Translations under genes and position numbers: made by a program | NCBI GenBank assembly: GCA_015062335.1 | Contig: SUUU01000004.1 | Coordinates: 1-49,754, forward strand | Length of the DNA: 49,754 nucleotides | Reading direction: 5' to 3' | Source: Alphaproteobacteria bacterium | Lineage (GTDB): Bacteria > Pseudomonadota > Alphaproteobacteria > UBA3830 | Notes under the pieces: generated by a model | What the model was told of the DNA's origin: nothing | Databases searched by the model: none | The model's input: only the letters and a program-made list of their open reading frames with translations | In this document: one piece after another, positions 36,018 to 46,338 of the stretch | How positions within the stretch are numbered: position 1 is the stretch's first letter | Layout of the letters: each line of letters starts with the position of its first letter

Positions 36018-37397
36018 TTATGCCAAATCCATCTTTTGTATTTCTAGTTTTGTTGATTTTTCATGTCGCTCTTTAATCGATTTATTCAAGCGATATTCGT
36101 TTTGCAAAATCGATGAAATACCATAAGGATACGTTAATTTCAAAACGTAAGCGCTTAAAGTAGTTCCGTAAACTTCCATCATAGAACCGTGAATATCAAC
36201 AACAGGAAAATTATATTGTACAAACGGCTTCTATCTTGTTATTTTTTAGATTAGATAACTCTTGTCCTAAATGATCAGATCTAATAGGGGTATTTTTGCT
36301 TACACTTAAAGCGAAATCACTCATCATATTGATATACAAAGTTTTTTGGGCATTGATTTCTAGCAATAATGTTTCAAAAATTTGATAAGCTTCGCTGCTA
36401 TCATTCATAAGGAATTTAGCTTGAATTAGTTTATTGTTCAAATTATCTCGTTTATAATCCAAAAAATCATCGATATCTTTAAAATCGATACCGAGTATTT
36501 CCCGCCACTGTTTCAGACTCTCAGGTTCTGCTTGTATCTTTTTTTTATCAGCTCTCTATTAGCATCAAAACGCTCAACACTCACTGTTAAATTATAAAAG
36601 TCAGACGTAATTCGCTCAATAGTTTTGTCCACATTTGCGCATATCATGGCGGTTGAGAAGTAATCTACAGAATGCCCCATCTCGTGAAACGAGACATATT
36701 CAATATCTTCGCAATATGCAAATACATTTGATTTTAATCGTCCCATATTGGTTTTAAAATAAGAATAAAAAACACTTGAATTATATGCTCTGTCGATGCG
36801 AATTAATCTATAAGATGAACTTGAGTAGTTAGACCATTCAACCTTATTTATCATACACGATTCAGGGTAAATATATCTTACGCAAATAGAAGGCATAGAT
36901 TCTGTCATTGCAATGTACGAAACCATTAAATTTTTGTACACATCAGAGGAATTTGATCCGCTTATCATTCGATCTAGCACTTTGTTTTTCAAAACGATGT
37001 CAGAAAACTCTACTTTATCTACAAATTCAGCGAATAGTCGCCTAATACCCTTCATTTGACCGTTAGATAACAACTGAATAAAGTAATTCTTTCTTTGCTT
37101 GTTAAGATAAAGGCCGTTAATGAAGCTTTCTGCGTCGATGATTTTTACTTCATCTATTGGAGAAGAAAGTTTTTCAATAAATTTTGAAACAGCTATTTTT
37201 TCTTGAGCACTAAGTGGACGAGAAATAGCGTTAACTTCATCTATTGCCAATTTTTTCCAAGCCTCGAAATCCAACTGAACATTTTGATACATCTGAGCAA
37301 CTTGCTCTTCACTCGGATTATTAGATTGTGACACAATTGAGGGACTTAGCCCGAATAAGTTCACAGCAAAAGACAAGCAGCATAAAAGCTTTTTCAT
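36018..37397 (-). pseudogene. HEMGH metallopeptidase broken by two frameshifts
   Basis: Three open segments join into one protein of about 460 residues. Segment 1 (37397 to 36513; ATG with GAGG upstream) has a signal peptide and YVSFHEMGHSVDYFS, a zinc-peptidase motif. Segment 2 continues in another frame; the shift lies at an A8 run (36539-36546, T's on the plus strand), where one more A restores RELIKKKIQAEPESLKQW. Segment 2 ends at 36211; segment 3 (36224 to 36018) resumes one base off with FVQYNFPVVDIHGSMMEVYG. A Glu in MMEVYGTTLSAYV could be the third zinc ligand, as in lethal-factor-like peptidases, but that is a guess. The signal suggests an exported enzyme. Confidence 0.75.
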
Positions 37398-37536
37398 ATC
37401 AAACCTCAAATTTTAACGCTTTACAGAAACTACACACAAACTGATGAGTTGTTGTTACATATTTGAAACAATCAGTCAATGGATATATGTCTAAAATTGT
37501 TTCTATTTCTTTGTAAATCAGAATGTTAGCTGCCAT

Positions 37537-38799
37537 TTAATTTTTGGCAACGAATTTATTATTGATAAAAGAAGCAGCAAAAAATCCGTCTGTATCATTT
37601 CCATATGGAGATAATTTCAAAAATTTTCCATGATACTTAGATAAGTGAACATCTTCTAGAGAAAAATTGGGAAACTCTTTAAGAAACCTAAAAACTTGAT
37701 CTTCATCTTCATCAAAAAGTACTGAACATGTGGAATAAACCAAACGTCCTCCTGGTTTCACTAATTTTTGGGCAGAACGTAATATATCTGCTTGCACCGC
37801 TAGCAATTCATTAAGATCTTTTTGAGTAAACTTTGCCCGCATATCAGGATTTCTTCTCCAAGTGCCAGTACCTGAGCACGGAGCGTCAACTAATACAATA
37901 TCAGCGAATTGCTCATGGCGTTTCATCCACTTTCCCGTAATTTCTTGGCAATAAACGTTATCGACTCCTGCTCTTCTAAGTCGTTTTTTAGCATTCTCTA
38001 AACGCTCAGGATATTTATCTAATGCAAAAATTCGTCCTTTATTTTGCATCGCACATGCTAATGCCAGGGTCTTTCCACCAGCACCTGCGCAATAATCTAC
38101 AACAATATCTCCAGGCTGAGCCTGACACATCTCTGCAATAAGTTGAGATCCTTCATCTTGTATTTCAATTAGTCCGTTGATAACCATTTCGTGACTACGA
38201 CTAATGCGCCCATTTCTCAGTCTCACCCCATTTGAAGCATATCTCATCGGTTCAACATTAAACTCTTTCAAGTTATTTACAACTTCATCTGATGTTGTTT
38301 TTAATGTATTAACTCTAATATCAACTGAAGCTGTTTCATTGAGCGCCTTCATTTCATTTTCAAAATCTGGTGAGGAAAACGACTTCATCAAATATGGTTC
38401 TAACCATTGGGGATAATTTAAGCTTACATGTAGTGGATAACTTGATGGTAAAGATCTGTTAATAAATTTTATCTCAAAATCTGTTAATTTCCCCGGCGCA
38501 TACTTTCGTCCGGAAAATATTTCGTCAATTTGTTTATTCGAATATTTTTTTTCATGTTTCAAAAACGATAGAACAAAAAAACGTCCAAACTTTTCTGTAA
38601 TATTTTGATTAATCAGTTTTAACTTTTCAAAATGACGAAACATGGAATACGAAATTTCAGCGATAGCTCGACGATCGGCAGAGCCTATCCATTTGTGGTT
38701 TTTAAAATACCTAGCCATAATAATGTCAAACGGAGAAGAAGTTTCGAAAAATATATCAAATAAATCTATAATTGTCTTTACTCTGGCTTCCAGTTGCAT
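37537..38799 (-). CDS. rsmB: 16S rRNA (cytosine967-C5)-methyltransferase RsmB-like
   Basis: The 420-residue protein has an N-terminal NusB-like helical part (about 1-130) and an RsmB/NOL1 catalytic domain. Motif I is VVDYCAGAGGKTLALA (about 234-249). The catalytic cysteines are in DAPCSGTGTWRRNP (about 308-321) and STCSV (about 359). The family methylates C967 of 16S rRNA; other m5C sites are possible. The start overlaps the rlmE stop (TAATG), so they are coupled. Confidence 0.88.
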   Translation of the reverse strand: MQLEARVKTIIDLFDIFFETSSPFDIIMARYFKNHKWIGSADRRAIAEISYSMFRHFEKLKLINQNITEKFGRFFVLSFLKHEKKYSNKQIDEIFSGRKYAPGKLTDFEIKFINRSLPSSYPLHVSLNYPQWLEPYLMKSFSSPDFENEMKALNETASVDIRVNTLKTTSDEVVNNLKEFNVEPMRYASNGVRLRNGRISRSHEMVINGLIEIQDEGSQLIAEMCQAQPGDIVVDYCAGAGGKTLALACAMQNKGRIFALDKYPERLENAKKRLRRAGVDNVYCQEITGKWMKRHEQFADIVLVDAPCSGTGTWRRNPDMRAKFTQKDLNELLAVQADILRSAQKLVKPGGRLVYSTCSVLFDEDEDQVFRFLKEFPNFSLEDVHLSKYHGKFLKLSPYGNDTDGFFAASFINNKFVAKN

Positions 38800-39425
38800 T
38801 ATTTAAACTTCTTTCCTATTACATAAATCTCAACAGATAAGCTACGGCTGGATTTAGGCTTAAAAAAGCATGCTGATTCAAAGTCTTTTCTCATTTGTTC
38901 TAACAACTGCTTTTCTTTTCCACCCATAAATATTTTTGCAACAAAATTTCCTCCAGGACTAAGCATTTTTTTTGCAAAATCGTACGCAGACGAAACAAGT
39001 CTCATAATTCGCAAATGATCAGTTTGCTGATGACCAACGGTTGCCGGAGCCATATCTGATACAATTAAATCGGCTTTTGAACCAAGATAATCGATAATCG
39101 CTTGTTGATTTTCAAAATCTTCAAAATCCCCTATAAATTGCCTAACTTTTTCGATTGGATCAAAATCCAGCAAATCTATCGCAGCAATTTTTGCACTATC
39201 AGACGATTTTTCCGCCAAAAATTGAGACCATCCTCCAGGTGCCGCTCCCAAATCCACGATATATTTAGATTTCTTTATTAAACAAAATTTTTCTTCAATT
39301 TCTTGTAATTTGTAAACAGCCCGACAACGATAACCCTCTTTATGAGCTCGCTTTACGTACTGATCGTTTCTTTGCCTGTCTAGCCACAAACGAGAAGATA
39401 GACTCATCTTACCTTTTATCTGCAT
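38799..39425 (-). CDS. rlmE: 23S rRNA 2'-O-ribose U2552 methyltransferase RlmE
   Basis: The product (208 residues) has the RrmJ/FtsJ features: RSAYKL-like RCRAVYKLQEI, IVDLGAAPGGWSQFLA (motif I), SDMAP, FVAKIFMGG and SVEIY, giving a K-D-K-E tetrad. It methylates U2552 late in 50S assembly. I chose ATG 39425 with GAGGGGG eight bases upstream; the frame starts earlier at TTG 39452. It lies 55 bp after the efflux channel gene, on the same strand, so it may be on the same transcript. Confidence 0.94.
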   Translation of the reverse strand: MQIKGKMSLSSRLWLDRQRNDQYVKRAHKEGYRCRAVYKLQEIEEKFCLIKKSKYIVDLGAAPGGWSQFLAEKSSDSAKIAAIDLLDFDPIEKVRQFIGDFEDFENQQAIIDYLGSKADLIVSDMAPATVGHQQTDHLRIMRLVSSAYDFAKKMLSPGGNFVAKIFMGGKEKQLLEQMRKDFESACFFKPKSSRSLSVEIYVIGKKFK

Positions 39426-39480
39426 ATGCAACACCCCCTCGAGCTTTTTCAATCAAAAGCAAGAAACTTTTCAAACGAAC

Positions 39481-40884
39481 CTACTGTTTTCTTTGCCATC
39501 CCCCACCAAGAGCTTTACAAAGATCAACCACTGCATTAAGTTGATTTTGCAAAGCAGTAACAAGGTTCATTTCACAAGAAAGAAGCCCTCTTTCAACATC
39601 TAACAAATCGATTAGTCCGATTAGTCCAGCCTCCTTTTGTTTGAGAGCGATATCATAACTTCGTTTTAACGCATTAACTTGACGCGTCCGTGATACTACT
39701 ATCTCTCTTGATTTTCTGTTTGATATCAATGCATCTAATGTTTCTTTGAAAGCAACCTGAACTGTTTTTTCATATGCAACTAATGCTGCTCGATAATTTG
39801 CTTTCGCTGCATCACTCATTGACGACAAACGTCCTCCGGAAAATATTGGTAGGTTTATTCCGCCATCAAACGACCACATATCACTTCCTGGCCTGAATAA
39901 TTTTCCTAAAGTCAGGCTTTCGAATCCATAAACGCCTGTTAACGAAATAGATGGAAAAAATGCTGCTCTCGCTTCTCCGACTTTTGCGTTTGCAGCAATC
40001 AGCATACCTTCTGCCTGTAATAAATCAGGTCGTCGATTTAACACATCTGATGGAATTCCTTTTGGAACAAAGCCGGGAATCCTTAGTTTTTCAATCGCTA
40101 CATCCGGAGATGTCTTTCTTTCCATCATTTCACGAGGACTACATCCTAACAATAAACTCATGGATGTTTCAGCTTTAGCTAACGCTTCTTCTAAATCGAT
40201 AACCGTCGTTTTGACAGATTCCATTTCCGATTGAATTCGCAAAAAATCAAGCTCAGTACAATATCCGTGTTCGAACCTGCTTTTGTACATTCTATATGTT
40301 TCTAGTCGAGTGGCTAAAGTCCTGTGAGCAATGGCTAATTTCGCATCTAAAGCACGAATCAAGAAATAATTTTTCGCAACTTGTGACGTGATACTGAGCA
40401 TTACCGCATCTTTTGCAGCGCGAGTTGCCAATAACTGAGCTCGTGCCGCTTCATTAGCTTTTCGATATTTTCCGAAAAAATCAATTTCGTACGAAGCGCT
40501 AACAGTCCCCAAGTAGTCTGTTGCATTACGCTTTTGACTCAATCCTTTTATAAAATTCTTTCCGTTTTTGGAAACGTACGCTTTACTACCTTTTCCAGAA
40601 ACAGCGATTTGAGGAAGCAAATCACTTTTAGCTATCCCTGCGGCAGCCATTGCGGCATCAATATTTGCGATAGCCATACGCAAATCAGCATTATAAATTA
40701 ACGCTTTTTCCTCCAGCTTATCTAATGTTTTTACATTAAATACACTCCACCATTTTTCTTGTGTATATAAAGCTATTTCTTCTTTACTAAGTTTAGGCAT
40801 ATCAATCTTTGGAGCCTTATAATCCGGCCCAACAGAACACCCGGCAAAAATCAAAAATGAAAAAAAGTAATATGATTTACGCAT
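39481..40884 (-). CDS. RND efflux outer-membrane channel (NodT/OprM type)
   Basis: The 467-residue lipoprotein has a signal with lipobox FAGCS (Cys about 16), then the two OEP helical and beta repeats typical of TolC/OprM. Motifs include WWSVFNVKTLDKLEEKAL (about 45-62) and IPSDVLNRRPDLLQAEGML (about 278-296), the latter being the family's VPSDLLxRRPD signature. It forms the outer-membrane duct of the tripartite pump encoded with it. It overlaps the end of the pump gene by 8 bp. Length is normal. Confidence 0.93.
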   Translation of the reverse strand: MRKSYYFFSFLIFAGCSVGPDYKAPKIDMPKLSKEEIALYTQEKWWSVFNVKTLDKLEEKALIYNADLRMAIANIDAAMAAAGIAKSDLLPQIAVSGKGSKAYVSKNGKNFIKGLSQKRNATDYLGTVSASYEIDFFGKYRKANEAARAQLLATRAAKDAVMLSITSQVAKNYFLIRALDAKLAIAHRTLATRLETYRMYKSRFEHGYCTELDFLRIQSEMESVKTTVIDLEEALAKAETSMSLLLGCSPREMMERKTSPDVAIEKLRIPGFVPKGIPSDVLNRRPDLLQAEGMLIAANAKVGEARAAFFPSISLTGVYGFESLTLGKLFRPGSDMWSFDGGINLPIFSGGRLSSMSDAAKANYRAALVAYEKTVQVAFKETLDALISNRKSREIVVSRTRQVNALKRSYDIALKQKEAGLIGLIDLLDVERGLLSCEMNLVTALQNQLNAVVDLCKALGGGWQRKQ

Positions 40885-43800
40885 GTCTTTTCCCTTTAAA
40901 ATGTTCGCTCATTTTCGTGACGAGCACATAAAACAGCGGGACAAACAGTGGAGCTAATATAGTAGCTCCCAACATTCCGCCGATGACACTGGTACCGATT
41001 GCATGCCGACTGGCACTTCCTGCGCCACTACCGACGGCCAGCGGTACACATCCCAAAATAAAAGCTAAAGATGTCATGATTATTGGCCTAAAACGCAACT
41101 TAGCTGCTTTAATCGCGGCATCAACCAAAGACATTCCCTTTTTGCGAAACATAACGGCAAACTCTACTATCAGGATAGCATTCTTGGCCGACAACCCAAC
41201 CAAAGTAATTAAAGCTACTTGAAAATAGATGTCATTACTGAGTCCTCTCAACCACACCGCTACGATTGCCCCGAACATCGCAAACGGAATGGCCAGAAGC
41301 ACCGAAAAAGGCAATGTCCACCTTTCGTACAGTGCAGCCAAAATCAAGAATACAACGATAATTCCGAGAACCAACGCATCATAAGAAGAGCCTCCGTTTT
41401 CTTTTTCTTGATACGCAGATCCTGCCCATGCAAATGAATATCCTTCCCCGAGAACTTCTTTTGCAACTTCTTCCATCGCTGAAATAACCTGACCTGAAGA
41501 ATATCCGGGTGCAGGACTTGCTAAAATTTTTGCAGATGGGAACATATTGAAACGTTCCATCAAAACAGGCCCAACTGTCGGCTTAAAAGTCACAAAGGCC
41601 GATAAAGGAATCATCGCCCCATCTCTCGACTTTACATAAACCTCGGAAATTTGATCAGGATAGGCACGATATTTGTCTTCTGCCTGGATCATTACTTTAA
41701 ATCCTCGTCCAGCTTTTGAAAAATCGTTCACGTAAAATGTGTTAAACGTTGTTGCCACAGCAGTGTATAAGTCACTAATAGACACCCCCAAAGACAACGC
41801 TTTAAGCTCATCAACTCTCATTTCAAGCTGAGGCGTACTGGCATTAAAAGTCGTCTGAACAACGGACATCTCAGGTCTCTTAGACGCTGCGGCAACCAAT
41901 TCTCTAGCTTTTCCCTCTAATTCACGAGTATTAACGTCTCCGGTTTTCTGAATATATCCTTCAACACCCCCTGTTGTACTCATACCTATGATTGCAGGCA
42001 TACAAAAGGAAAAAATTGTTCCACCTGTAACGCTTTGAGCGCCAATTCCCATTGTTTTTTTAGTTAAAGCGCTAGCTGATTGATCAGGCTCTGGCCGATA
42101 TTTCCAATCTTTTAACATAGTAAACATTGTTCCTGCGCTCGAAGATACTGTTCCGCTTAACATGTCATATCCACAAGCATACAAACAATCCTTTATATTA
42201 GGATCTTTCGCTAATTGCTCCGCAACAGTTTTTACAGCTTCATTAGTCTTTTTGAGAGATGATGCAGGGTCCATAATCGCAGAGGTTAAGAACGTTCCCT
42301 GGTCTTCCTCAGGAACCAAACTTCCCGGAATTACGTTAAATAACGCGACCGTAACCAAAACAATTGCACCAATCGTTATACAAGAAGATTTCACATGACA
42401 GGTAAAAAACGCCACAGCCGCAACGTATTTTTCAGTCAATCTTTCAAACATATTATCAAACCACACGAAAAATCTACTTTCGTGAATTCTTTTGTTTTTT
42501 GCGCGCTTCTGCAAAAACACGACACAAAGTGCGGGAGTTAATGTCAACGCACAAACTCCGGAGATAACAACTGATACAGCTATCGTAATAGCAAATTGCT
42601 TATACATCGTTCCTGCAAGACCTCCCATAAATCCGACAGGTACAAACACTGCACACAACACCAAAACGATTGCAATCAAAGCACCAGTTACTTCATCCAT
42701 TGCTTTGATTGTAGCATCTCTGACATCCAAATTTTCAGTTTCCATGATACGTTCAACGTTTTCGATAACAACAATAGCGTCATCGACAACTATACCTATA
42801 GCCAAGACTAATCCGAATAACGTCAATGTATTAATTGAAAACCCAAACAAAATCATACCGGCAAATGCACCAATAATCGACACAGGAACAGCTAAGCAAG
42901 GAATAAAAGTCGCCTTCAACTTCTTTAAGAACAGAAAGATCACCATTACCACAAGCAAAATTGCTTCAAACAACGTATGACAAACTTCAGAAATCGAATT
43001 TTTAACGAACCCTGTTGTGTCCATGACAACAGAATATCTGATTCCATCAGGAAAACTCTGAGATAACTCTTTTAATTTTTTTTCAACTCTTTCCGCTGTT
43101 GCCAATGCATTTGCCCCCGGGGCCAAAGAGATCATAACCGGCGTAGCATCGTGTCCTTGAATAGTTTTTGCTGTTACATCATACGTCATTGCACCTAATT
43201 CCACAGTTGCAATATCTTTTAAACGCAAAATACGACCGTCAGAGAATGCCCTAATTACGATGTCCTCAAACTGTTTGACAGAGCTCAATCTCCCCTGAGC
43301 GGATATTACGTAATTTCGATCAACCTTTACCGTCATCGGTTCTTTTCCGACTGCACCTGCTGCGCGCTGATTATTTTGCTCCTGAATAGCCCGAACGACT
43401 TCTGATGCGTTCAAATTTAACTTCGCCAACTGATCGGGCTTCAACCAGATTCGCATAGTATAGTTACTGCCAGTCATTGCCGCAGCATCGCCGACACCTT
43501 CTATTCTCTTTAAAGCGTCAATGACATTCAATAGAATATAGTTCCCGACATAGATGTTATCATATCTTCCATTATCACAGTAAAAAGCGAGTACCTGTAA
43601 AACAGAGGGACTCCTCTTTAAAACAGTTACACCATACTTTTTACATTCTTCAGGCAAAGACGCAGTAGCCTGTTGAACACGGTTATTGACATTGATCATC
43701 GCAATATCAGGATCTGTTCCAACCTTAAAAAACACATTAATACATGATTCTCCGTTATTGCTTGAAGATACAGAATTCATGTAAATCATATCATCTACGC

Positions 43801-44017
43801 CGTTTATTTTATCCTCGATCGGTGCAACAACTGTCTCAGCTTGAGTTACCGCACTAGCGCCCGGATATTGAGCCTTTACCATAATCGTCGGAGGTGTTAA
43901 ACTCGGATACTGCTCAATAGGCAAATTTCCTATGGATACCAACCCTACCAACACAACAAGCAGAGAAATAACGCTCGCAAAAATCGGCCTGTCTATAAAA
44001 AACTTGGATATCATCAC
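40877..44017 (-). CDS. RND efflux pump permease (HAE1/AcrB family)
   Basis: The 1046-residue permease starts with SKFFIDRPIFASVISLLVVL, the HAE1 N-terminus, and has 12 transmembrane helices with two large periplasmic loops. Helix 4 has the proton-relay pair in GIVVDDAIVVIEN (near residue 405) and helix 10 has SAKNAILIVEFA with the relay Lys. It exports drugs or other amphiphiles using proton flow and is a homotrimer in the inner membrane. It is flanked by adaptor and channel genes. No regulator gene is adjacent. Full length and intact, so probably functional. Confidence 0.96.
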   Translation of the reverse strand: MMISKFFIDRPIFASVISLLVVLVGLVSIGNLPIEQYPSLTPPTIMVKAQYPGASAVTQAETVVAPIEDKINGVDDMIYMNSVSSSNNGESCINVFFKVGTDPDIAMINVNNRVQQATASLPEECKKYGVTVLKRSPSVLQVLAFYCDNGRYDNIYVGNYILLNVIDALKRIEGVGDAAAMTGSNYTMRIWLKPDQLAKLNLNASEVVRAIQEQNNQRAAGAVGKEPMTVKVDRNYVISAQGRLSSVKQFEDIVIRAFSDGRILRLKDIATVELGAMTYDVTAKTIQGHDATPVMISLAPGANALATAERVEKKLKELSQSFPDGIRYSVVMDTTGFVKNSISEVCHTLFEAILLVVMVIFLFLKKLKATFIPCLAVPVSIIGAFAGMILFGFSINTLTLFGLVLAIGIVVDDAIVVIENVERIMETENLDVRDATIKAMDEVTGALIAIVLVLCAVFVPVGFMGGLAGTMYKQFAITIAVSVVISGVCALTLTPALCVVFLQKRAKNKRIHESRFFVWFDNMFERLTEKYVAAVAFFTCHVKSSCITIGAIVLVTVALFNVIPGSLVPEEDQGTFLTSAIMDPASSLKKTNEAVKTVAEQLAKDPNIKDCLYACGYDMLSGTVSSSAGTMFTMLKDWKYRPEPDQSASALTKKTMGIGAQSVTGGTIFSFCMPAIIGMSTTGGVEGYIQKTGDVNTRELEGKARELVAAASKRPEMSVVQTTFNASTPQLEMRVDELKALSLGVSISDLYTAVATTFNTFYVNDFSKAGRGFKVMIQAEDKYRAYPDQISEVYVKSRDGAMIPLSAFVTFKPTVGPVLMERFNMFPSAKILASPAPGYSSGQVISAMEEVAKEVLGEGYSFAWAGSAYQEKENGGSSYDALVLGIIVVFLILAALYERWTLPFSVLLAIPFAMFGAIVAVWLRGLSNDIYFQVALITLVGLSAKNAILIVEFAVMFRKKGMSLVDAAIKAAKLRFRPIIMTSLAFILGCVPLAVGSGAGSASRHAIGTSVIGGMLGATILAPLFVPLFYVLVTKMSEHFKGKRHA

Positions 44018-44025
44018 CGACCTCG

Positions 44026-45153
44026 CTACTTTGACTCTTTAAACAACGGAGATATAGGTTGCCCTGGTCTTACTTTGACCACTCCCTCCGATACTACGAC
44101 GTCGTTCGCTTTTAAGCCGTCGCGCACAACCGCTATGTTGTCAATAATTTCAGCAACAACAGGTCTAACTTCAACAGTTTTATCTTCTTTCACGAGATAA
44201 ACTGAAAATCCTGACTGTGTCGACAACAAAGCCGTTGCAGGAACAATCAATGCATCTTTATATTCTGCTCCTATAATACGAGCTCTCACGAACTGCCCAG
44301 GCATCAATAATTTCTGCGTTTCATTTGTAGGAATTTCTGCTTTTATAGAAACACTAGAGGTCTGTTGATCTTCGCTACTGTCAACAAAAATAACCTTACC
44401 TTTTTCAGGATAAATTGATCCATCGGCCATCACAATTTCCACTTGAAAATCGTTTTTATCGGCCAATTCGATGTGACCAGATCGATAGCTTTTGGCCAAT
44501 GCGGTCCAAGTTGATCCGGAAATAGAAAAATTAGCATGCAAAGGGCAAATCTTCACCATGGATGTTAACAAACTGGACTCACCATTTGGAGACACAAGAT
44601 TGCCTACCGATTGCGCTTCTTTCCTAACGATTCCGGAAATTGGTGCTTTAACCTCGGTATATCCGAGATTAATCTCAGCTTCGTGCAACGCCCCTTCAGC
44701 CACTTTCATATTGGCTTGAGCGCGTTCATAAGCAGACAATGAATCATCGTATTCCTTTTGGCTGATAGCTTTATTCTTATGCAATTTTTGCATTCTTGTA
44801 TAATCTCTGGAAGTTCTACGCAATTCAGATTGGGCTTGAGCAAATGTCCCCTGTGCCCTCGTTAATGCAGCTTCATAAGGGGCCGGATCGATCTCAAACA
44901 GCTTGACACCCTGCTGGACATATTCTCCTTCATTGTATGTCCTCGATTTGAGAATTCCCCCTACTTGCGCTCTTACTTGAATTTCCAAAGAGCCCATTAT
45001 TTTAGCAGGAACTTCTATTCGCAACGGAACATTTTCTTTGATAACTTTTGACACACCAACAATCGGAGCAGAAGGTTGAATCACACTCTTCTTTTCACAC
45101 CCGCACAGAATCAATACGGCAACTGCAGGCAACATTAACCTTTTCTTTAACAT
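44026..45153 (-). CDS. RND efflux periplasmic adaptor (AcrA/MexA family)
   Basis: The product (375 residues from ATG 45153, with GGAGAGGGAG upstream) is a lipoprotein (lipobox LILCGC). It has the membrane-fusion layout: lipoyl part VRAQVGGILKSRTYNEGEYV, an alpha-hairpin (about 95-160, ALTRAQGTFAQAQSELRR), a second lipoyl half ending VKAPISGIV, then beta-barrel and membrane-proximal domains. It bridges pump and channel. The next gene starts 8 bp after its stop. The operon promoter should lie in 45154-45400, but I see no convincing one. Confidence 0.94.
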   Translation of the reverse strand: MLKKRLMLPAVAVLILCGCEKKSVIQPSAPIVGVSKVIKENVPLRIEVPAKIMGSLEIQVRAQVGGILKSRTYNEGEYVQQGVKLFEIDPAPYEAALTRAQGTFAQAQSELRRTSRDYTRMQKLHKNKAISQKEYDDSLSAYERAQANMKVAEGALHEAEINLGYTEVKAPISGIVRKEAQSVGNLVSPNGESSLLTSMVKICPLHANFSISGSTWTALAKSYRSGHIELADKNDFQVEIVMADGSIYPEKGKVIFVDSSEDQQTSSVSIKAEIPTNETQKLLMPGQFVRARIIGAEYKDALIVPATALLSTQSGFSVYLVKEDKTVEVRPVVAEIIDNIAVVRDGLKANDVVVSEGVVKVRPGQPISPLFKESK

Positions 45154-45409
45154 AACACTCCCTCTCCTTATATACATTTTTTTAACTTTTACATAAAAAG
45201 CAAGAACGAGTCAATGAAGATTTTATACAAAAAAAATTTAATAAACCGTGATCAATGTGAAGAGGCCCACCTCAAAACAACGCAATCAATTTATCGATAA
45301 TAGCATGTTGTGACACCTACAAACTTCATTGCATGACTTTAATGCTCAGCTATACATTCCTAATTATTCGGAGATATTTTGTCTGATCCGTTAAGATATA
45401 AATACGACT

Positions 45410-45437
45410 TGATATCGTCGTTACTATGATGATATCA
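45410..45437 (+). promoter_or_regulatory. Operator-like inverted repeat
   Basis: TGATATCGTCG (45410-45420) and TGATGATATCA (45427-45437) form an 11-bp inverted repeat with 9 matching positions and a 6-bp spacer. It lies about 30 bp upstream of the ATG at 45469 and between the divergent exported gene and the efflux operon, so it could bind a regulator of either. No cognate regulator gene is nearby. The rest of the 290-bp gap shows nothing clear. Confidence 0.35.
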
Positions 45438-45468
45438 TTTTCGGCAGAATTAACGATGGGAGTTTTAT

Positions 45469-46320
45469 ATGAAGAATATTCTTGTGATGATGTTGTGTAG
45501 TAGCGTGGTTTTGGTGAGTGACGTTGATGCGTTTTCCATGAAGCTGGCAAGAACATCCTCTTCGCAAACTCAATCTGGACAGACTGTCTCTTCAGCGATT
45601 CAGGTTAAAGCGACTTCCGGCCTTCTGCAGGGAGAGAAGTGTCTTATTCCGCGATGGATAAGAGATAATATGGAAACACGGCAAACTTTCACGTGCACGA
45701 TACAACAGGTAAAAGCGCATCCTTATGAATTAGGTCAAACTGATCCGATTCTTACGACAACTTTGAGGATCAATCCTTCATTTCATAAAAATTTCGATAC
45801 ATTTAACATTCTCTCAATGATTGGTTCTCAAGAATCACGTGTATTTGATTTTTCAATTATTGATCTAAGCGGGCGATCTTGGGGAAATAACTCTATTCAG
45901 TTAAAACCACAGTATGTGTTTTGTCCCGATAATCTTTGGAATGACTCACAATGGTTATCAAACCCTGGTAACAGTTTGTATTCTGACGTAACTGTTTTAA
46001 CACGAATAGTAAGAAAAGCCGGTACTGTTGAAAACATAACAAAGCATCCTTCAACGCAAGTCAGCTTGCATCCCATCAATGGGGAATTAGCTGTTTCTCC
46101 GAACGCACTTGATATTGGCCAAATCAATTGGGGAGATGCTGTGCTGTATCGTGTTACTTATGGCGCCGGGAACGTGAACATGCAAGGACAAACCAAAACA
46201 GGTATGATTTTGTTTGTTTCGGACATAAGCCGCGCCGTCGTTCAACAAAATGATGATGATAGTTATACATTAAATACAGAGCAAGTGCTACTAGGAACGT
46301 GGCCTGATAAATTTCGCTAA
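45469..46320 (+). CDS. Hypothetical exported protein
   Basis: The 283-residue product has GGGAG before the ATG and a signal peptide (about 1-21, ending VDA). A Ser/Gln-rich linker follows (about 27-50), then a beta-rich body with QFTCTIQQ-like strands (about 60-270), few charges in runs and no membrane segment. I recognise no family. It stands alone between the efflux operon and rarA, with an operator-like repeat upstream and a strong terminator downstream, so it seems to be a monocistronic, regulated exported protein. Confidence 0.65.
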   Translation: MKNILVMMLCSSVVLVSDVDAFSMKLARTSSSQTQSGQTVSSAIQVKATSGLLQGEKCLIPRWIRDNMETRQTFTCTIQQVKAHPYELGQTDPILTTTLRINPSFHKNFDTFNILSMIGSQESRVFDFSIIDLSGRSWGNNSIQLKPQYVFCPDNLWNDSQWLSNPGNSLYSDVTVLTRIVRKAGTVENITKHPSTQVSLHPINGELAVSPNALDIGQINWGDAVLYRVTYGAGNVNMQGQTKTGMILFVSDISRAVVQQNDDDSYTLNTEQVLLGTWPDKFR

Positions 46321-46338
46321 GCATGGTGACTAAAGATA

